Shown piece after piece: positions 1 to 7,603 of a stretch of 14,653 nt of DNA. The position numbers were made by a program, and so were the translations under genes. The notes beneath the pieces are model-generated. The model was not told the origin of the DNA. It searched no databases and was given only the letters and a program-made list of their open reading frames with translations. This DNA comes from Pseudomonadota bacterium (lineage in GTDB: Bacteria > Pseudomonadota > Alphaproteobacteria > Acetobacterales > Acetobacteraceae). Location: positions 1-14,653 of the forward strand of contig JAJZVE010000038.1 of assembly GCA_021845835.1 (NCBI GenBank). The letters run 5' to 3'. Numbering within the stretch: the first letter of the stretch is position 1; each line of letters begins with the position of its first letter.

Positions 1-854
1 GATCTCATGCCGTTGATGATTGTGCCGATCAGCAGTGTGCCCACGACCACGTTCAGTGCGCCACCGCGGCCTCCCGACAACCCGATCCCACCGAGCACTA
101 CCACCAAGATCACATCGTAGATCCAGGTGAGATTGAAAATGCGTGTGTCCATGTTGTTGGCGGAGGCGGACATAACGAGTCCGGCGAAGACACTGATTAC
201 CGCCGAGATGGCGTACTGTGCGATCATCATGGGCCGGACGGAGATGCCAGCGATGCGCGCCGCGCCAGGATTGTCGCCGATCGCATAAATAAACAGACCG
301 GGACGTGTCTTGCGCATGAAGACACCGACGACGATCGCGGCGACGAGAAAGGCGAAAACCGAATAGGGAATGCCGTGCCACCCACCACGTCCGATCCAGG
401 CAACCGTGTTCAGTGACTTCGGCCAGGGTACAATGTCGTATTCGAACAGCCCGCTCTGACCGATACCGGCCAAGCCGATACCGACCGCGAGCGTTGCAAA
501 TATAGACGGAACCTCAGCGTAAGCCACAAGAATGCCGTTGAACACGGCTACAGCAATCGCCATAGAGAGACCGGCTAGCAGCGAGAGCGCGAGGCCATGG
601 CCGGCTCCAGCCAGGGTCAGCACCACGCCGGTCGGTACTGTCAGCAGCGCGATCATGGAAAGGTCGATCCCGCGGCCGATTACAACCACTGCCATGCCAA
701 GACCGAGAATGCCCAGCACGGATTCGGTTCGGAGCAGGGTCACGACGTTGCCAACCGTGAAAAAACCAGGGAGGAATAATGAAAATGCCACAAAAATAAT
801 GACAAATAGCGAGAATACTATTAGCTGTTGGTCAAAGGTAATTTCACGCTTCAT
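1..854 (-). CDS. Ribose-type (RbsC-like) ABC transporter permease, C-terminus cut by window edge
   Basis: Translating the minus strand from the ATG at 854-852 gives 284 uninterrupted codons to the window edge. The protein is very hydrophobic with about eight likely membrane segments. The ends of the visible part match the BPD_transp_2 family: the early segment has FFTVGN and GRGIDLS, the middle has FNGILVAYAEVPSIFATLAV, and near the edge VVLGGIGLSGGRGG is the family's conserved late loop. RbsC proteins are usually about 320-340 residues, so some 40 are missing beyond the edge. Its role would be the membrane channel of a sugar or related solute importer in the inner membrane. A GGGGAG ribosome-binding site precedes the ATG. 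No binding protein or ATPase lies upstream, which is unusual; any partners would lie to the left of the window. Family is confident, substrate unknown. Confidence 0.88.
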   Translation of the reverse strand, partial: MKREITFDQQLIVFSLFVIIFVAFSLFLPGFFTVGNVVTLLRTESVLGILGLGMAVVVIGRGIDLSMIALLTVPTGVVLTLAGAGHGLALSLLAGLSMAIAVAVFNGILVAYAEVPSIFATLAVGIGLAGIGQSGLFEYDIVPWPKSLNTVAWIGRGGWHGIPYSVFAFLVAAIVVGVFMRKTRPGLFIYAIGDNPGAARIAGISVRPMMIAQYAISAVISVFAGLVMSASANNMDTRIFNLTWIYDVILVVVLGGIGLSGGRGGALNVVVGTLLIGTIINGMR

Positions 855-924
855 GATCGCTCCCCACGTTTATGAGAGTGGGCGCCAAGACACAGCCGAG
901 ACCATGCGGGAACGTGCCCGTCAT
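844..924 (-). CDS. 26-codon leader ORF overlapping the permease start (possible remnant start of a lost gene)
   Basis: An ATG at 924-922 follows a strong GGGGAGG ribosome-binding site with 6-base spacing and opens 26 codons (MTGTFPHGLG...) ending in TGA at 846-844, inside the permease gene in another frame. The ribosome-binding site and ATG line up base for base in spacing with those of livK (10751-10736), and the sequence upstream is homologous. The simplest inference is that this ATG was once the start of a different gene, perhaps a binding protein, now lost. It may now act as a coupled leader peptide. The peptide itself resembles nothing I recognise. Confidence 0.3.
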   Translation of the reverse strand: MTGTFPHGLGCVLAPTLINVGSDHEA

Positions 925-930
925 CGTATT

Positions 931-970
931 CCTCCCCCTTGCTCCCCCTTGCTCCCACCTGCTCGCTGCT
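931..970. repeat. Four degenerate 10-bp tandem repeats carrying the ribosome-binding site
   Basis: The plus strand shows successive decamers CCTCCCCCTT, GCTCCCCCTT, GCTCCCACCT and GCTCGCTGCT. On the minus strand this gives two or three AGCAAGGGGG-type units, so the purine-rich ribosome-binding site upstream of the ATG at 924 has been duplicated. The homologous leader of livK has only one such unit (10745-10751). It is probably a slippage expansion. Confidence 0.75.
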
Positions 971-1019
971 AGCGGTCGTCGTGTGCCAAGAAAGCGCATC
1001 CTCCGTAGCCACGTCAAGA

Positions 1020-1048
1020 AGAATATGAATTACGACTCATTACTCATT
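1020..1048 (-). promoter_or_regulatory. Possible promoter for the permease gene
   Basis: Read on the minus strand, AATGAG (1048-1043) and TATTCT (1025-1020) are separated by 17 bases. This aligns without gaps to the better TTTGAA-17-TATTAT promoter at 12147-12175, sharing the core TGAGTCGT and the following TTC(A/G)TATT. The -35 box is weak. Assignment rests mainly on this similarity to the other promoter. Confidence 0.4.
1025..1047 (-). promoter_or_regulatory. Candidate operator O3 (23-bp imperfect dyad)
   Basis: The site is an imperfect palindrome beginning ATGA and ending TCAT with GAGTC at its centre. It shares 17 of 23 bases with the element on the enoyl-CoA hydratase promoter (12148-12170) and 14 of 23 with that on the dehydrogenase promoter (12114-12136). 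It overlaps the predicted permease promoter. The most likely protein to bind it is the TetR-family regulator at 13030-13653, by proximity only. Confidence 0.5.
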
Positions 1049-1609
1049 TTGCGCGACGTCACTCAGTAAGACTTGGGCAGTTTTGAGGTCGTGCTCTGCA
1101 ACGAGGTTGAGCACCATTTCCTCGGTTTCCTCGGTGACGAGGGTGAAGCGAAACAGGCGCGCGTCGCGCCACAGCCGCTTGACATGATATCCTTTATATT
1201 TTTTCGCATGGCCCATGCCGACGAGCGTCTGGATCGCACGGCCGGTCGCCTGCGCCGCCGCCTTGTGGTTCATCAGTCGCGCGCATGCCGCGTGGATATG
1301 CGCCTCTGCCAGCGGAAAATGCACCACATGATGCGACTCGATCGGTGCTCCGCCAAAGATCTTCCGCTCCTTCGCGTAGTCCGCCTCCAGCCGGATCGCC
1401 AGTTCCGGCGTCGCCACCAAGCCCGCCGTGGTCACGATCCGTTCCGTGTTCAGCACATCCAGCAACTCGCCGTCCAGCGTGTCGAGCAACTCACGCTTCT
1501 CCACGCGCACATCGTCGAAAAACACGAAGCTCGACAGCAGCGTGTTGGTGCCGGAGTCCGATTCGCTGTCTCAATCGACAGGCGCTGTTCAGGAGTCCGC
1601 AAAAATCGT
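1040..1609 (-). pseudogene. Decayed acyl-CoA dehydrogenase copy with nested internal deletions
   Basis: This is a shortened relative of the intact gene at 10863-12035. From its 5' end it retains about the first 18 codons (GATTTTTG...CGGACT, one base shorter than the intact copy, so out of frame and soon stopped). It then jumps to the EPDAGTNTL region, jumps again from the first GTNTL to the second, and continues to the C-terminus with a further 24-codon gap. A 161-codon frame (1525-1040) remains open because the gaps in that part are all multiples of three, but it lacks the N-terminal domain and most of the FAD-binding middle domain. A one-base insertion near the end replaces the normal LKLPRSY tail. 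It lies about 10 bases after the E2 gene, so it was probably once the last gene of that operon. A functional product is unlikely. Confidence 0.85.
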
Positions 1610-1620
1610 CACGGCCCACC

Positions 1621-2787
1621 TCATCCATGCACGCGCGTCAGCGTCAACGGCTGTCTTAAAAACTGCGTTACACGATCCAGAAACCGAGCGGCGCTAACGC
1701 CGTCGAGCACGCGGTGATCGCAAGACAGCACCAAGCCCAGTTCCTGACATAGGCAAGGCCGGCCCTCTGCATCTGGCCGAAACGCCGGCCGGACTGCGGC
1801 AACGCCCAGGATCGCCGCCTGCCCCGGATTGATGATCGGAGTCAGGTGCGACGCACCGAACATGCCGACATTGGAAACCGACAACGTACCTCCGGCAAGA
1901 TCCTCCGCCACCAGCCGCCCGGCGCGCGCTCGCGCCACCAGATCGCCGCAAGCGCGCGCGATGCCGTCTAGGCCCATCCGATCAGCATGGCGCAGCACCG
2001 GCGCCAGCAGACCGCGCTCAGTCGCAACCGCGAGACCCACATCGATGCCGTCGAGCGTAACGATCTCGTCCGCATCCCAAATGCGGTTGATCTCCGGCAT
2101 CTGCGCCAGCGCCCGCGCCACCGCAGCGATGACAAAATGCGTCAGGCTGACCCGTGCGAATCCCTCTGCTACGTTTAGCTCATCACGCAACACCAGCAGG
2201 CGCGTCACATCAGCGTCAGCTTGCACGTAGAAATGCGGAATGGCATGCTTTGCCTCAGTCATCCGCCGCGCAACGGTTTTTTCCATGGGACTCGCCGGGC
2301 GGCGTTCGCTCAGGCCCAATGAAGGAGGAGCAGGCGGTGCAGCCGGCGGGGCAGAAGAAGGAACCGTTGGCACCGGCGCGGCAGCACATGCGGCCTCGAC
2401 ATCCCGTGCCTTGATCCGCCCGCGCGGTCCCGATCCGGAAATCGTTGCAAGTTTGAGACCGACCTGCCGCGCCAGTCTCCTCGCCAGCGGTGTCGCAAGC
2501 ACCCGACTTGTGGCGATCGCGGGTAATGTTGGCGAAGAGACTGGTATATTGCTATCGATCCAGGTAGCCACCACAGTGCCGACGGGCACGGTGCTGCCTT
2601 CCGCGACCTCGATCGAGGCAATCTCGCCCGCGCCTGGAGCCTCGATGTCTGTGGCGATTTTGTCAGTCTCGGCCACGAACAGCACGTCGCCCTTCTGCAC
2701 GCGATCGCCGGGCTTCACGCGCCAGCAGGCCAGCAGGCCCTCCGTCATGGTCAGGCCCAGCTTCGGCATGACGATCGGGTGCCTCAT
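1621..2787 (-). CDS. 2-oxoacid dehydrogenase complex E2 (dihydrolipoyl acyltransferase)
   Basis: This is a 388-residue E2 subunit that would transfer the acyl group from E1 to coenzyme A in the cytoplasm. Residues 1-78 are a single lipoyl domain with the lipoylation lysine at K43 in the context ETDKIATDIEAP. Residues 79-92 are a short linker and about 93-130 a peripheral-subunit-binding domain (ATPLARRLARQ...GRIKARDVEAA). A Pro/Ala-rich hinge (PAAPPAPPS) follows, then the catalytic domain, whose conserved DHRVLDG holds H358 and D362. The start ATG at 2787 was chosen because it begins directly at the lipoyl fold and lies 10 bases after the E1 beta stop; the frame is open further upstream, but that extension is arginine-rich non-protein-like sequence antisense to E1 beta's reading frame. 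The single lipoyl domain resembles acetoin- or branched-chain-type complexes, but the substrate cannot be read from it. No E3 gene is in the window. Confidence 0.93.
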   Translation of the reverse strand: MRHPIVMPKLGLTMTEGLLACWRVKPGDRVQKGDVLFVAETDKIATDIEAPGAGEIASIEVAEGSTVPVGTVVATWIDSNIPVSSPTLPAIATSRVLATPLARRLARQVGLKLATISGSGPRGRIKARDVEAACAAAPVPTVPSSAPPAAPPAPPSLGLSERRPASPMEKTVARRMTEAKHAIPHFYVQADADVTRLLVLRDELNVAEGFARVSLTHFVIAAVARALAQMPEINRIWDADEIVTLDGIDVGLAVATERGLLAPVLRHADRMGLDGIARACGDLVARARAGRLVAEDLAGGTLSVSNVGMFGASHLTPIINPGQAAILGVAAVRPAFRPDAEGRPCLCQELGLVLSCDHRVLDGVSAARFLDRVTQFLRQPLTLTRVHG

Positions 2788-2797
2788 ACCGCGGCAC

Positions 2798-3772
2798 TCA
2801 CGCCAGCACGCGCCGCGCCGCCCGAACGATGGCGTCGGCGGAAGGGATGTAGGTGTCTTCCAGTGCCTTGGAGAACGGTACCGGCATGAACGGCGCGCCG
2901 ACGCGCAAGATCGGGCCGTCGAGTTCATCGAAGCCGATATCGGCCATGCGCGCCGCGATCTCGGCACCGACGCCGAATGCCTCCACGGCCTCATGCACCA
3001 CGATCAGCCGGTGCGTGTGCTGTAGCGATTCCAGTACCGCAGCCTCGTCCCAGGGCTGCAGGCTGCGCAGGTCGATCACTTCCGCCTCGATACCCTCGGC
3101 CGCCAGCGCGCGGGCTGCCTTGACACAGGTATGCACGGCGGCACCGTAGCTGACCAGCGTCAGGTCGCGGCCGGAGCGGACGGTGTCGGCGCGGCCGATC
3201 GGCACCACCTCCAACCGCTCCCGCACATCCACCTTCATCGCGTAGAGCGCCTTGTTCTCGACCACGATCACCGGGTCCGGGTCGGCAATCGCGGCGCGCA
3301 GCAACCCATAGGCGCTGGCCGGGTCGGCCGGGCAGACCACCTTTAGCCCGGGCACATGCGCGAACCACGCCTCCAGGCATTGCGAGTGCTGCGGCCCCGC
3401 GCCAATCCCGCCGCCATGCGGCGTGCGCACTACCATTGGCACCGAACGTTGGCCGCCGAACATGAAGCGCGCCTTAGCCGCCTGGTTCACAAGCGCATCC
3501 ATGACCAGCGTAGTAAAATCCATAAACATAATCTCCAACACTGGCCGCAGCCCGGACAGCGCCGCTCCTACCGCCGCACCGGCAAGCGCCGCTTCGCTGA
3601 TCGGCGTGTCGATCACGCGCTCCGCCCCAAACCGGTCGCGCAAGCCGCGCGTGGCACCGAACGAGCCGCCGGCCTCCGACACGTCCTCGCCGAACAACAC
3701 AACGTTCGGGTCAGCGTCCATCGCGTCAGCCAGCGCTTGGTTGATGGCGCGCAGATATCGTAATTCAGGCAT
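2798..3772 (-). CDS. 2-oxoacid dehydrogenase E1 component, beta subunit
   Basis: This 324-residue protein is the transketolase-like beta half of a heterotetrameric thiamine-diphosphate E1. It shows GEDVSEAGGSFGAT (28-41), TPISEAALAG with E60 in the position of the glutamate that activates the cofactor, the MFMDF strand, and PQHSQ with H129 at the conserved active-site histidine. The C-terminal transketolase domain includes LTLVSYGAAVH and VIDLRSLQPWD. ATG at 3772 is preferred because it overlaps the E1 alpha stop as TGATG and has AGAGGA at a suitable distance; a GTG one codon earlier (3775) is possible. Length and motifs match pyruvate, acetoin and branched-chain E1 beta proteins equally. Confidence 0.94.
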   Translation of the reverse strand: MPELRYLRAINQALADAMDADPNVVLFGEDVSEAGGSFGATRGLRDRFGAERVIDTPISEAALAGAAVGAALSGLRPVLEIMFMDFTTLVMDALVNQAAKARFMFGGQRSVPMVVRTPHGGGIGAGPQHSQCLEAWFAHVPGLKVVCPADPASAYGLLRAAIADPDPVIVVENKALYAMKVDVRERLEVVPIGRADTVRSGRDLTLVSYGAAVHTCVKAARALAAEGIEAEVIDLRSLQPWDEAAVLESLQHTHRLIVVHEAVEAFGVGAEIAARMADIGFDELDGPILRVGAPFMPVPFSKALEDTYIPSADAIVRAARRVLA

Positions 3773-4755
3773 CACTGTTCCTCTGCCGGCGTATAAACAT
3801 CGTCACGCGCTGCCGTAAAATCCGGATCACTGCCGGCGCGCGCCGCGCCGATCGCGGCCTCGATACGGCGATCGACCTCGGTGAGCAGGTCCTGCAGCCG
3901 ATCGTCGCTGACGCCGAGCCGAGCCAGACGCGCTGCCGCGATGCGTAGCGGATCGCGCTCGCCAAGCGCCTTTATCTCGGCTGGGTCACGGTATTTCTGC
4001 GCGTCTCCCTCGTAATGCCCGCGCACGCGCGCGGTAACGCATTCCAGTACCGCAGGGGTGCCAGCACGCACACCGGCCACAGCACTCGTCGCCGCTGTAC
4101 TGACTGCGACCACGTCGTTGCCGTCCACCGTCATATACGGAATGCCATAGGCAGGTGCGAGATCAGCCAGCTTGAAGGCGATCTGCTTGGCGCTGGGCAG
4201 GAATTCACTCCAGCCGTTATTCTCGCACACGAACAGCAGCGGCAGCCGCCACAGCGACGCCAGGTTGAGGCACTCGTGCAGCAGACCCTCGCCTAGCGCG
4301 CCGTCGCCGAAGAAGGCTACCGCGACTGCCTTCCGTCCCAGCCGCTTATGTGCCAGCGCCGAACCCAGCGCGAGCGACAGCCCGGCGCCGACGATGCCAT
4401 TCGCGCCCAGCATCCCGATCGAGAGGTCGGCGACATGCATCGACCCGCCTCGCCCGCGGCACAGCCCTTCGTCGCGCGCCAGCAGTTCAGCGAAGAACCC
4501 TTCCAGCGGCAGCCCTTTCGCGAGCGCGTGACCGTGGCCGCGATGGGTCGAGGCGATGCTGTCATCGACCGTCAGCCCGCTCATCACGCCCACCGGCACC
4601 GCCTCCTGGCCAATGCTGAGATGGATGAAACCCGGCACTTCGCCATCGGCGAACAGCGCGCTCAGCCGCTCCTCCGCACGTCGGATCAGCAGCATGTCGG
4701 CATAGAGCCCGAGCAGATGGTTTTCGCCCGACGCGGTTGCATGCATTACGGTCAT
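3772..4755 (-). CDS. 2-oxoacid dehydrogenase E1 component, alpha subunit
   Basis: This 327-residue protein is the thiamine-diphosphate-binding alpha half of E1, which decarboxylates a 2-oxoacid and passes the acyl group to the E2 lipoyl arm. The cofactor motif runs from GDGALGEG (150-157) to ENN (178-180). THRGHGH (70-76) and GRGGSMH (101-107) match the conserved histidine loops of the family, and GANGIVGAG follows. Its modest length and simple layout look like AcoA-type E1 alpha rather than the longer mitochondrial form. It starts 9 bases after the MmgE/PrpD stop with only a weak ribosome-binding site, so coupled translation is likely; an ATG at 4746 is a possible alternative start. Its stop overlaps the E1 beta start by one base. 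Confidence 0.94.
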   Translation of the reverse strand: MTVMHATASGENHLLGLYADMLLIRRAEERLSALFADGEVPGFIHLSIGQEAVPVGVMSGLTVDDSIASTHRGHGHALAKGLPLEGFFAELLARDEGLCRGRGGSMHVADLSIGMLGANGIVGAGLSLALGSALAHKRLGRKAVAVAFFGDGALGEGLLHECLNLASLWRLPLLFVCENNGWSEFLPSAKQIAFKLADLAPAYGIPYMTVDGNDVVAVSTAATSAVAGVRAGTPAVLECVTARVRGHYEGDAQKYRDPAEIKALGERDPLRIAAARLARLGVSDDRLQDLLTEVDRRIEAAIGAARAGSDPDFTAARDDVYTPAEEQ

Positions 4756-4764
4756 CGGCCGGGC

Positions 4765-6129
4765 CTACTGCGCTGCCGCGGCCGCGCGCGGATCCGGCAT
4801 CAGAGCGAAGGCAGCCAACACCTCGCCGATGTCGCCGATCGGCAGGCGATCGACAAACGCCTCCAGCCGTTCGAAGACCGTCATCGGCAGATTCTGCTCG
4901 GCGCCAATCCGGCGCAGCATGGTTGCAAGCGTGGCGCGGTCATAGGCGTAGTCGGCGGGCGTCATCCGTTGTTCGTGGATGCGCGTCCCTTGCGCGACAT
5001 CGGCCTCGATGATCGCGCTCAGTACCGGAACCGACGGGTCGGCGACGAGCGTGATGCGCTCGATCAGCGCCGCAACAGCCGGATCGTCATAGGTGGTCAT
5101 GTGTTGCATGGTCGGCACGCCATGGAGCAGCGTGGTGGCGATGCAGAACGGAATGCTCATTAGCGTACTGGACACCGAATAGAACGGCCCGGTTGCGTCC
5201 ATCCCGGCATAGCCGGTCTCATACGGGTTCATCCGCACGCGCACCGCACGGGGCACTTCGGCGCCGAGTTCCTCGCGTAGTTTCAGCGCACCAGTCACCG
5301 GTGTCTGGTTGAAGGCGCAGACCGGGAATGGCTTGAACATCACGCGCAGCGTCGCCCAGTCCTGTCCCAGCCGCGCAGACAACCCCTCCGGGAGTGCCAC
5401 ACCCGCGAAGCCGCGGGCGAGCCCTGCCTTGCCTTCCAGCGCGAACGGCGCCGCCACCGCGCCGGCACGGGCCAGTTCGGCGGCGGTCAGCCCGCTTTGC
5501 GCCACCATGCCCGGCTGATAGCGCCACTCATCGGTGCCGTCGGCGAAGGATTGCAGCAAGCCGCCGGTGAAGGACCCGGCGATCGCCACCGCCGCGCCCG
5601 TCGTGGTAGCGTCCAGCCCGATCAGCCGGGCTGCGGCAGCAGCAGCGGCGATGGCGCCGTAGGTGGCGGTGGAGCGGAAGCCGCGCGGCGTCGTCTCGCC
5701 CGCCAGCGCCGCTTCCAGCAATCCGCCCGCCTCATAGCCCGCCACGAGCGCTGGGATTAGCCGGTCAAGGGGATAGCGCCGCGTTTCGATCAGCGCTGTC
5801 AGCATTGGGATCAGAATAGTGCCGAAATGTGCGGCGCCGCAGGTATCCTCTTGCGCACGACCGTGGAACAGGGCGCTGTTGGCCAAGCAGGCGCCGGCGA
5901 CCGTAGTCCGCCGGCCGTCGCCCAGCAGCGTCGCCCCGTCGGAGATCTCGCCAGCCATCGCCAAAGCCGCCTGTCGCGCCACTGCGGCGTAGGGCGTATC
6001 ATACCCATTCAGCCCCATGCCATAGGCATTGAGCAAGCATGTGCGTGCCTTCTCCACGACCGCTGCTGGCAGCGTGGCGAGAGTAAGGTCCGCGACGAAG
6101 ATACCGATTTCGGAAGATATGGTACGCAT
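4765..6129 (-). CDS. MmgE/PrpD-family protein (dehydratase/decarboxylase/epimerase fold)
   Basis: This 454-residue protein has the length and architecture of the MmgE/PrpD family, which includes 2-methylcitrate dehydratase, cis-aconitate decarboxylase and related enzymes acting on di- and tricarboxylates. Recognisable blocks are LFHGRAQEDT...AHFGT (87-104), matching the family's active-site HxxD...H stretch with H89, D95 and H101, then GYEAGG (131-136) and FKPFPVCAFNQTPV (265-278), matching the KPYP...H block. In the last block K266 is present, but the usual histidine appears to be Q275. The reaction is therefore probably not standard methylcitrate dehydration. The gene sits between the importer and the 2-oxoacid dehydrogenase in one operon, starting 14 bases after livF with AGGACA as ribosome-binding site. 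A catabolic step feeding or following the dehydrogenase is inferred. Confidence 0.88.
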   Translation of the reverse strand: MRTISSEIGIFVADLTLATLPAAVVEKARTCLLNAYGMGLNGYDTPYAAVARQAALAMAGEISDGATLLGDGRRTTVAGACLANSALFHGRAQEDTCGAAHFGTILIPMLTALIETRRYPLDRLIPALVAGYEAGGLLEAALAGETTPRGFRSTATYGAIAAAAAAARLIGLDATTTGAAVAIAGSFTGGLLQSFADGTDEWRYQPGMVAQSGLTAAELARAGAVAAPFALEGKAGLARGFAGVALPEGLSARLGQDWATLRVMFKPFPVCAFNQTPVTGALKLREELGAEVPRAVRVRMNPYETGYAGMDATGPFYSVSSTLMSIPFCIATTLLHGVPTMQHMTTYDDPAVAALIERITLVADPSVPVLSAIIEADVAQGTRIHEQRMTPADYAYDRATLATMLRRIGAEQNLPMTVFERLEAFVDRLPIGDIGEVLAAFALMPDPRAAAAAQ

Positions 6130-6143
6130 GTCAAATGTCCTGT

Positions 6144-6854
6144 TTATAGGGCCAGATACCGCTTACAGACCGCCTCATCCGCCTTCAGAGTCGCGATCGA
6201 CGCGTTGTAGACGATGCATCCCTTGTCGATCACTACCGCACGATCAGCGATGCCGAGGCAGAAATGCAAATTCTGCTCGGCGAGCAGGATCGTTGCGCCT
6301 TGCGCGCGGAGATCGCGCAGCAAGTGCGCGATGCTCGCGACGACCAAGGGGGCTAGCCCTTCGCTCGGCTCATCAAGCAGCAGGATTTTCGGATTGCCGA
6401 TCAGGGCGCGGGCGATCGCGAGCATTTGCTGCTCGCCCCCCGAAAGCCGTCCCGCTGGGCGGCGGCGAAGTGGCACGAGGAGGGGAAAACTCTCCCAAAT
6501 CCGCGCGAGCGTCCACGCCGTCTCACCCTCGGGGCCGGGCTTCTGCGCGATCAGGAGATTGTCCTCGACCGTGTGGGCCGCGAAAACCTGCCGATCTTCG
6601 GGCACGTAGGCGAGACCAAGACGCGCCAGACGATAGGGAGGCGCACCGGTGACATCGCGGCCGGCGAGCCGCATGCTCCCCTTGCGGGCCGGCAAGAGCC
6701 CTGCCAGCGCCTTCATCGTTGTCGATTTGCCGGCGCCATTGCGGCCAAGGAGGGCCAGCGTCTGGCCCGCGGCGAGGGTGAAGCCGACGCCAAACAGAAT
6801 CTGGCTTGCGCCATAACGAACATCGAGGTCGCTGACTTCGAGCAGACCCGTCAT
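6144..6854 (-). CDS. livF: Branched-chain amino acid-type ABC transporter ATPase LivF
   Basis: This is a 236-residue cytoplasmic ATPase. Walker A is GRNGAGKST (37-45), the signature is LSGGEQQ (137-143), and Walker B is ILLLDEPSEG (157-166). The LAEQN (192-196) replaces the usual histidine switch region in the way typical of LivF rather than LivG proteins, and YVPEDRQVF (83-91) is also a LivF hallmark. ATG at 6854 is chosen because it forms an ATGA overlap with the livG stop and starts directly at the ATPase fold; the longer open frame upstream is out-of-frame livG sequence. It pairs with LivG to energise the LivH/LivM channel. Confidence 0.95.
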   Translation of the reverse strand: MTGLLEVSDLDVRYGASQILFGVGFTLAAGQTLALLGRNGAGKSTTMKALAGLLPARKGSMRLAGRDVTGAPPYRLARLGLAYVPEDRQVFAAHTVEDNLLIAQKPGPEGETAWTLARIWESFPLLVPLRRRPAGRLSGGEQQMLAIARALIGNPKILLLDEPSEGLAPLVVASIAHLLRDLRAQGATILLAEQNLHFCLGIADRAVVIDKGCIVYNASIATLKADEAVCKRYLAL

Positions 6855-7603
6855 GGCGTCTGCGCCTCGGTGCCGAGATAGGCCGCGATCACGGCGGGAT
6901 CGGCGCGAATGGCCGCCGGTGTTCCCGCTGCCAAAAGCCGGCCGTAGCACAGCACGGCCACACGCTCGGCGATACGAAAGACGATGTCCATGTCGTGCTC
7001 GATAAAGACCAGCGTCAGCTTCTGCTCGGCCCAGAGATGCTGCACCCGCTCGATCATGCGCGCGCGTTCTTCCGGTCCCATCCCCGCCGTCGGCTCATCG
7101 AGGAGAAGGATCTTCGGCTCGAGCGCCAGCGCCAACGCGATATCGAGCAGTTTTTGATCGCCATGCGAGAGCGTCGCCGCCACGCGATCGGCGCTTTCGA
7201 CGAGACCGAGCATCGCGGCGAATTCACCGGCGCGCGCCCGCGCCCCAGGTGGGGGAAAGCGCCGCGCGAGGTTGCCCCATTGGCCGCGATGGGCAGCGAC
7301 CGCGGCCATGAGATTTTCGCGCACCGTCATGGTCGGGAAAAATTGCGCGACCTGAAACGCGCGCCCGAGGCCACGCCGCACGATCCAAGCTTGGCCGCGC
7401 CCGGTGATGTCCTCGCCATCGACCAGAACCTCGCCGCCGTCGGGCGTGATCGCGCCGGAGATGAGGTTGAAGAAAGTGCTCTTGCCGGCGCCATTCGGCC
7501 CGATCACCGCCGAAAGCGACCCGGCGGGAAATTCCAGCGTCACATCATCGATGGCGGCGACGCCGCCAAAGCGCTTGGTGAGGTTGCGTACCGCGAGCGT
7601 CAT
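6851..7603 (-). CDS. livG: Branched-chain amino acid-type ABC transporter ATPase LivG
   Basis: This is a 250-residue ATPase. Walker A is GPNGAGKST (35-43), RAFQVAQFFPTMTVRENL (81-98) contains the Q-loop and the LivG-type motif, the signature LSHGDQKLLDIALAL starts at 145, Walker B is ILLLDEPTAGM (165-175), and the H-loop is EHDMD with H203. The signature has His-Gly-Asp-Gln rather than GGQ, as is common in LivG. The start at 7603 overlaps the livM stop by ATGA. About 110 further open codons upstream are antisense-like, arginine-rich sequence inside livM and are excluded. Confidence 0.95.
   Translation of the reverse strand: MTLAVRNLTKRFGGVAAIDDVTLEFPAGSLSAVIGPNGAGKSTFFNLISGAITPDGGEVLVDGEDITGRGQAWIVRRGLGRAFQVAQFFPTMTVRENLMAAVAAHRGQWGNLARRFPPPGARARAGEFAAMLGLVESADRVAATLSHGDQKLLDIALALALEPKILLLDEPTAGMGPEERARMIERVQHLWAEQKLTLVFIEHDMDIVFRIAERVAVLCYGRLLAAGTPAAIRADPAVIAAYLGTEAQTP

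Larger units (their letters stand above)
929..1062 (-). repeat. Left copy of the acyl-CoA dehydrogenase 3' leader (homologous to 10742-10862)
   Basis: Immediately beyond the acyl-CoA dehydrogenase stop position, the left and right copies remain alignable up to the ribosome-binding site of the next gene. Closest to the stop they share CGCGACGTC, then an A/T-rich block ending in TTATTTTA (right) or TCATTTTG (left), then CGTCAA. Further out the similarity is patchy but recovers at the purine-rich ribosome-binding site and ATG. Similarity stops at the start codon. The left copy holds a putative operator, a promoter and the decamer repeats. Confidence 0.65.

Noticed and set aside
872..1069. Two plus-strand frames (also at 10681-10869) both ending in LLILRDV(A/T)Q, which looked like conserved small proteins
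   Set aside because: They are the reverse reading of the duplicated dehydrogenase 3' end and leader; the shared ending follows from that DNA homology, and the rest does not match protein-like evolution.
1073..1717. Long plus-strand open frame of 214 codons
   Set aside because: It lies antisense to the decayed dehydrogenase and the E2 end, is Arg/His-rich and lacks any family motif; it is a product of GC-rich codon bias.
2788..2994. N-terminal extension of E2 (69 codons)
   Set aside because: Overlaps E1 beta, is Arg/Ser-rich, and the lipoyl domain starts cleanly at the ATG at 2787.
4348..5163. Plus-strand open frame of 271 codons
   Set aside because: Antisense to E1 alpha and the MmgE/PrpD gene; no recognisable motif and highly biased composition.
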